Below, piece after piece: positions 31,873 to 34,354 of a DNA stretch of 34,354 nucleotides. The translations under genes and the position numbers were made by a program. Location: assembly GCA_027669155.1 (NCBI GenBank), contig JAQEDR010000023.1:1-34354 (forward strand), given 5' to 3'. Within the stretch, counting starts at the first letter, position 1. Each line of letters starts with the position of its first letter. The DNA comes from Peptoniphilaceae bacterium AM52-5BH. GTDB taxonomy: Bacteria; Bacillota; Clostridia; Tissierellales; Peptoniphilaceae. The notes beneath the pieces were generated by a model. The model saw only the letters and a list, made by a program, of their open reading frames with translations, was not told the origin of the DNA and made no database searches.

Positions 31873-33117
31873 TTATTCTTCACTTTCTTCGTCCAAGAGC
31901 TCTTGAACGGCTTCTTCAGATTTTTCTATCATATCCTTATTTTCAATATGACTTCTTTCTATCAGTCTTTTGAGTTTTTCCTTATCTTCTTTGGTATATT
32001 CCATATCATCATCTAGTTTCTTTCTCATATAGTGATTGATGGCAAATCTTCTGATGTTTTCGTACTTGATAGAAGTTCTTTCCTTATGATAGGCGAAAAG
32101 TAAAACAACTAGCATGATGATTCCAGCATAACCTATGATTGGGTAAAATACTGAAACAAGTTTTTTAAATCCTCCAAAGCTTAGGATAAATCCTGCAAGT
32201 GTTATAGTTACCAGAAGGATTTTAAACTTCCTCTCTTCTCCTCCAGAAAATCTACGAGCCAAGGCGTAGAAAAGAGAAATTCCCGTTTTAAAGATCATAC
32301 CAAATATTACTACAGCCATGATAGTTCCAAGGATTGGACTTATATCTTCTATTACATAAAGCATTGGTATATCTAAATCTTTTACTTCTTCTATTCTTAT
32401 AAACAAAGTAAGAACAATAAGTATTCCCAATATTCCAACTAAAAGTCCTCCTACAAGGCCTCCTATGCCAGCTTCTCCCGTATTAAGCTCGTCTCCACCC
32501 AAAACTAGGGCCATAGATACAGCAGTCATTATCGACATACCAAAATAGTTAAATAAGGAAAGAGTAACACTTGAGAAGTTGCTTGGTAGACTCCTTGCCA
32601 CAAGGTCTAGGCTTTTCCAGTCTGGAGTGTAGTGGGTAAAGGTATAGATAGATGCTATTAGGGTAAAGACAAGGATTAATGGAGTAAAAAATCCTATAAT
32701 CTGGCTAACTTTCTCAAAATCTAGCATACCTACAACTATAATTAGTACCGTGCAAATAGCAGCTCCCAACCAATTTGGTGTGCCAAAGGCCTGGTTTAAG
32801 TTTGAACCTGCTCCTGCAATCATTACAAACCCAATAACAAAGCACGTAAATATCAAAGATAGGTCCATAAATTTACTTATGACTTTATTTGTAATCTCAT
32901 CAAAAACTTCCGAATGGTCATTTGCTAAATAATGGCTGCCAAGTTGAAGTAAGAGTCCCCCTATTAACATATGTAAAAGTGCGAGCACCGATACTCCGAC
33001 TATGCCAGGAATACCCATAGAAACAAAATACTGCATAAGCTCTTGGCCTGATGCAAGTCCTGCTCCTGTGATTACGCCTACATAGGCTAGCATTATTCTA
33101 ATAATTTTTTTATTCAT
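31873..33117 (-). CDS. YkvI-family membrane transporter-like protein
   Basis: This 414-residue protein has about ten membrane helices. The N-terminal signature MLAYVGVITGAGLASGQEL resembles Bacillus YkvI and the wider APC-type fold, whose unwound first helix contains GAG. Later there is MALVLGGDEL and FKTGISLFYALARR. The last 80 residues (about 335-414) are a highly charged, acidic cytoplasmic tail predicted as a helix or coil. The transported substrate is not known. GGAGG precedes the ATG; a promoter and a terminator suggest a single-gene unit. Confidence 0.8.
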   Translation of the reverse strand: MNKKIIRIMLAYVGVITGAGLASGQELMQYFVSMGIPGIVGVSVLALLHMLIGGLLLQLGSHYLANDHSEVFDEITNKVISKFMDLSLIFTCFVIGFVMIAGAGSNLNQAFGTPNWLGAAICTVLIIVVGMLDFEKVSQIIGFFTPLILVFTLIASIYTFTHYTPDWKSLDLVARSLPSNFSSVTLSLFNYFGMSIMTAVSMALVLGGDELNTGEAGIGGLVGGLLVGILGILIVLTLFIRIEEVKDLDIPMLYVIEDISPILGTIMAVVIFGMIFKTGISLFYALARRFSGGEERKFKILLVTITLAGFILSFGGFKKLVSVFYPIIGYAGIIMLVVLLFAYHKERTSIKYENIRRFAINHYMRKKLDDDMEYTKEDKEKLKRLIERSHIENKDMIEKSEEAVQELLDEESEE

Positions 33118-33134
33118 AATTCCTCCACTTTACA

Positions 33135-33162
33135 ATGATACTGTTTTTCGATTAGTATTCAA
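33135..33162 (-). promoter_or_regulatory. Promoter of the YkvI-family gene
   Basis: TTGAAT (33162-33157), a 16-nt spacer and TATCAT (33140-33135), only 17 nt before the start codon, so the leader is very short. Confidence 0.45.
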
Positions 33163-33266
33163 ATATATATATTTTTACAAAGTTAATTATTTTTTATATT
33201 TACTTTTTCTTTTTATGCAAAATTATGGTAAGATTTGAAGAATTTTCAATTTTTCTTAGGATTTTT

Positions 33267-33295
33267 TATACAAAATTCAAATACTTGGGTATAAA
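33267..33295 (+). promoter_or_regulatory. Promoter of the DMT transporter gene
   Basis: TATACA (33267-33272, 4 of 6), a 17-nt spacer and TATAAA (33290-33295). The -10 is part of CTTGGGTATAAATATAG, almost identical to the element before the peroxiredoxin gene. Confidence 0.45.
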
Positions 33296-33301
33296 TATAG
33301 A

Positions 33302-33320
33302 GTCAATGATAATCAGCACT
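33302..33320 (+). promoter_or_regulatory. Possible Fur-family operator before the DMT transporter
   Basis: The core AATGATAATCA (33305-33315) is identical to the central 11 bases of the classical Fur box, and overall 13 of 19 match. It lies just downstream of the predicted -10 box, a position suited to repression. Flanks match poorly, so this is tentative. Confidence 0.35.
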
Positions 33321-33339
33321 AAATGACGAAGGAGAAATA

Positions 33340-34293
33340 ATGGAAAAACAAAAGAAAAGTAAGAAGATTGACCTACTGGCCAAGTTAGGCCTTTTGATAA
33401 CGGCCATCCTTTGGGGTTCTTCCCTAACCGTAGTTAAGCAATCATCAGATACCTTTAACCCAAATTTCATTTTGATGGTAAGGTTTGGTTTGTCAGCAAT
33501 AATTCTTGCTATTATATTCAACAAGAAAATTAGAGAAGCTAGTAAGCACGATATTAAGATTGGGCTTATTATAGGAATCTTCCTCTTTATGGCTTATTCA
33601 TCACAGACTTTAGGAGTAACTTATGCAGATCCTGGTAGAAGCGCCTTTCTTTCAGCATCATATTGTGTAATAGTTCCTTTCCTAGCCTGGGCTGTGACTA
33701 AGGTTAGACCAGACAAGTTCAACATAGCTGCAGCAATTATAGCAGTTATTGGTATTTATTTTATATCCAAGTCTGGGGTAGAACCTGGAACATCAATATT
33801 CGATGCTGATAAGGAAATGCTTCTTGGAGATGGCCTTGCCCTACTAAGTGGTTTCCTATTTGCAGCCCACATCGTAGCTGTAAGTGTCTTATCTGAAGGG
33901 AAAGATCCAATACTTATGACAATCTTCCAGTTCACTTCTGCTGCCATTATTGCGGCAGTCGTGACTTTCACTATGGAAGATAACTCAAATATCGTAGTTA
34001 ATGGTAATGGACCATACCTAGAGCTTGCTTATCTTGCGATTTTCTGTACAACAGTTGCCCTACTTCTACAAAATGTAGGTCAAAAGTACACAGATGAATC
34101 ATCTGCAGCAATTATCCTAGGTTTTGAATCAGTATTTGGTATTCTAATTCCTGTAATGCTTGGAATAGAAAAATTAACTACTAATTCAATTATCGGTTTT
34201 GTAATGATCTTTATAGCGATTATAATTTCAGAAACTAAGCTTTCTTTCATATTCGGAAATAAGGAAGAGGAAAAAGAAAAAACTAAAGAATAA
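33340..34293 (+). CDS. EamA/DMT superfamily transporter
   Basis: This 317-residue protein has about ten helices in two EamA repeats (about 15-145 and 165-300). Typical features are LITAILWGSSLTVVKQ in TM1, the TLGVTYADPGRSAFLSA loop and the second-repeat AIILGFESVFGILIPVMLG. It belongs to the drug/metabolite transporter superfamily, whose members export or import amino acids and other metabolites; no substrate can be assigned. AAGGAG precedes the ATG. A possible Fur-type site upstream hints at metal-linked regulation. Confidence 0.85.
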   Translation: MEKQKKSKKIDLLAKLGLLITAILWGSSLTVVKQSSDTFNPNFILMVRFGLSAIILAIIFNKKIREASKHDIKIGLIIGIFLFMAYSSQTLGVTYADPGRSAFLSASYCVIVPFLAWAVTKVRPDKFNIAAAIIAVIGIYFISKSGVEPGTSIFDADKEMLLGDGLALLSGFLFAAHIVAVSVLSEGKDPILMTIFQFTSAAIIAAVVTFTMEDNSNIVVNGNGPYLELAYLAIFCTTVALLLQNVGQKYTDESSAAIILGFESVFGILIPVMLGIEKLTTNSIIGFVMIFIAIIISETKLSFIFGNKEEEKEKTKE

Positions 34294-34306
34294 AATTCGC
34301 AAACCA

Positions 34307-34331
34307 AAACTACCAGCTTAGCTGGTAGTTT
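34307..34331 (+). terminator. Hairpin after the DMT transporter gene, probable terminator
   Basis: A perfect 11-bp stem AAACTACCAGC/GCTGGTAGTTT with a TTA loop lies 13 nt after the stop codon. The T-run is short (TTT). A second hairpin, GCGCC-TATAA-GGCGC at 34337-34351, is cut near the window end and may belong to the next unit. Confidence 0.55.
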
Positions 34332-34354
34332 GCACAGCGCCTATAAGGCGCAAA

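Noticed and set aside
1..34354. CRISPR arrays, insertion sequences, prophage or integrated elements.
   Set aside because: No regularly spaced repeats, transposase, integrase or terminal inverted repeats were seen, and base composition and codon use look uniform.

Overview
The window is low-GC, AT-rich DNA with strong Gram-positive ribosome binding sites, a T-box leader and compact operons. It suggests a Firmicute of the Tissierellia (Peptoniphilaceae). Protein style and gene content look most like Anaerococcus, but the genus is an inference from memory. There are no phage, transposase, IS or CRISPR genes, and almost everything is on the minus strand.

Layout from left to right. (1) 45-3731: a zinc-acquisition operon, zinT-znuA-znuC-znuB, behind a consensus promoter overlapped by a Fur/Zur-type box. 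ZnuA carries an unusual internal domain. (2) 3763-7137: a single-cysteine peroxiredoxin, an M20 amidohydrolase and RidA separated by a terminator, and a VanY-like peptidase lacking an expected catalytic Glu. (3) 7275-12040: ispE-murI-ppx-ppk, overlapping or nearly touching genes for isoprenoid precursors, D-glutamate and polyphosphate turnover. (4) 12105-12433: an apparent Fst/par-type type I toxin-antitoxin module, made of a 38-residue membrane toxin, a convergent antisense RNA, a shared bidirectional terminator and two pairs of direct repeats. (5) 12446-12616: tRNA-Leu(AAG) with its own promoter and terminator.

(6) 12623-17796: argG-argH plus a two-gene amino-acid ABC transporter, all behind one T-box with a probable Arg (AGA) specifier. 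Synthesis and uptake of arginine would therefore answer to the same uncharged tRNA. (7) 17806-21205: a K+-dependent, probably Na+-pumping, membrane pyrophosphatase; a 160-nt highly structured RNA of uncertain family (6S-like is one possibility); and the rpsF-ssb-rpsR operon. (8) 21214-24270: a P1-family peptidase coupled to a TIM-barrel protein, and a TcyP-like symporter. (9) 24334-31344: a catalytically dead-looking GH13 paralogue head-to-head with a large MacB-type ABC transporter, then the trehalose operon treP-treC. (10) 31431-34331: a small unknown membrane protein, a YkvI-family protein and an EamA/DMT transporter.

The most interesting items are the toxin-antitoxin module, the structured RNA before hppA, the degenerate GH13 protein, the ZnuA insertion, and a GGGTATAA element repeated upstream of several unrelated genes.
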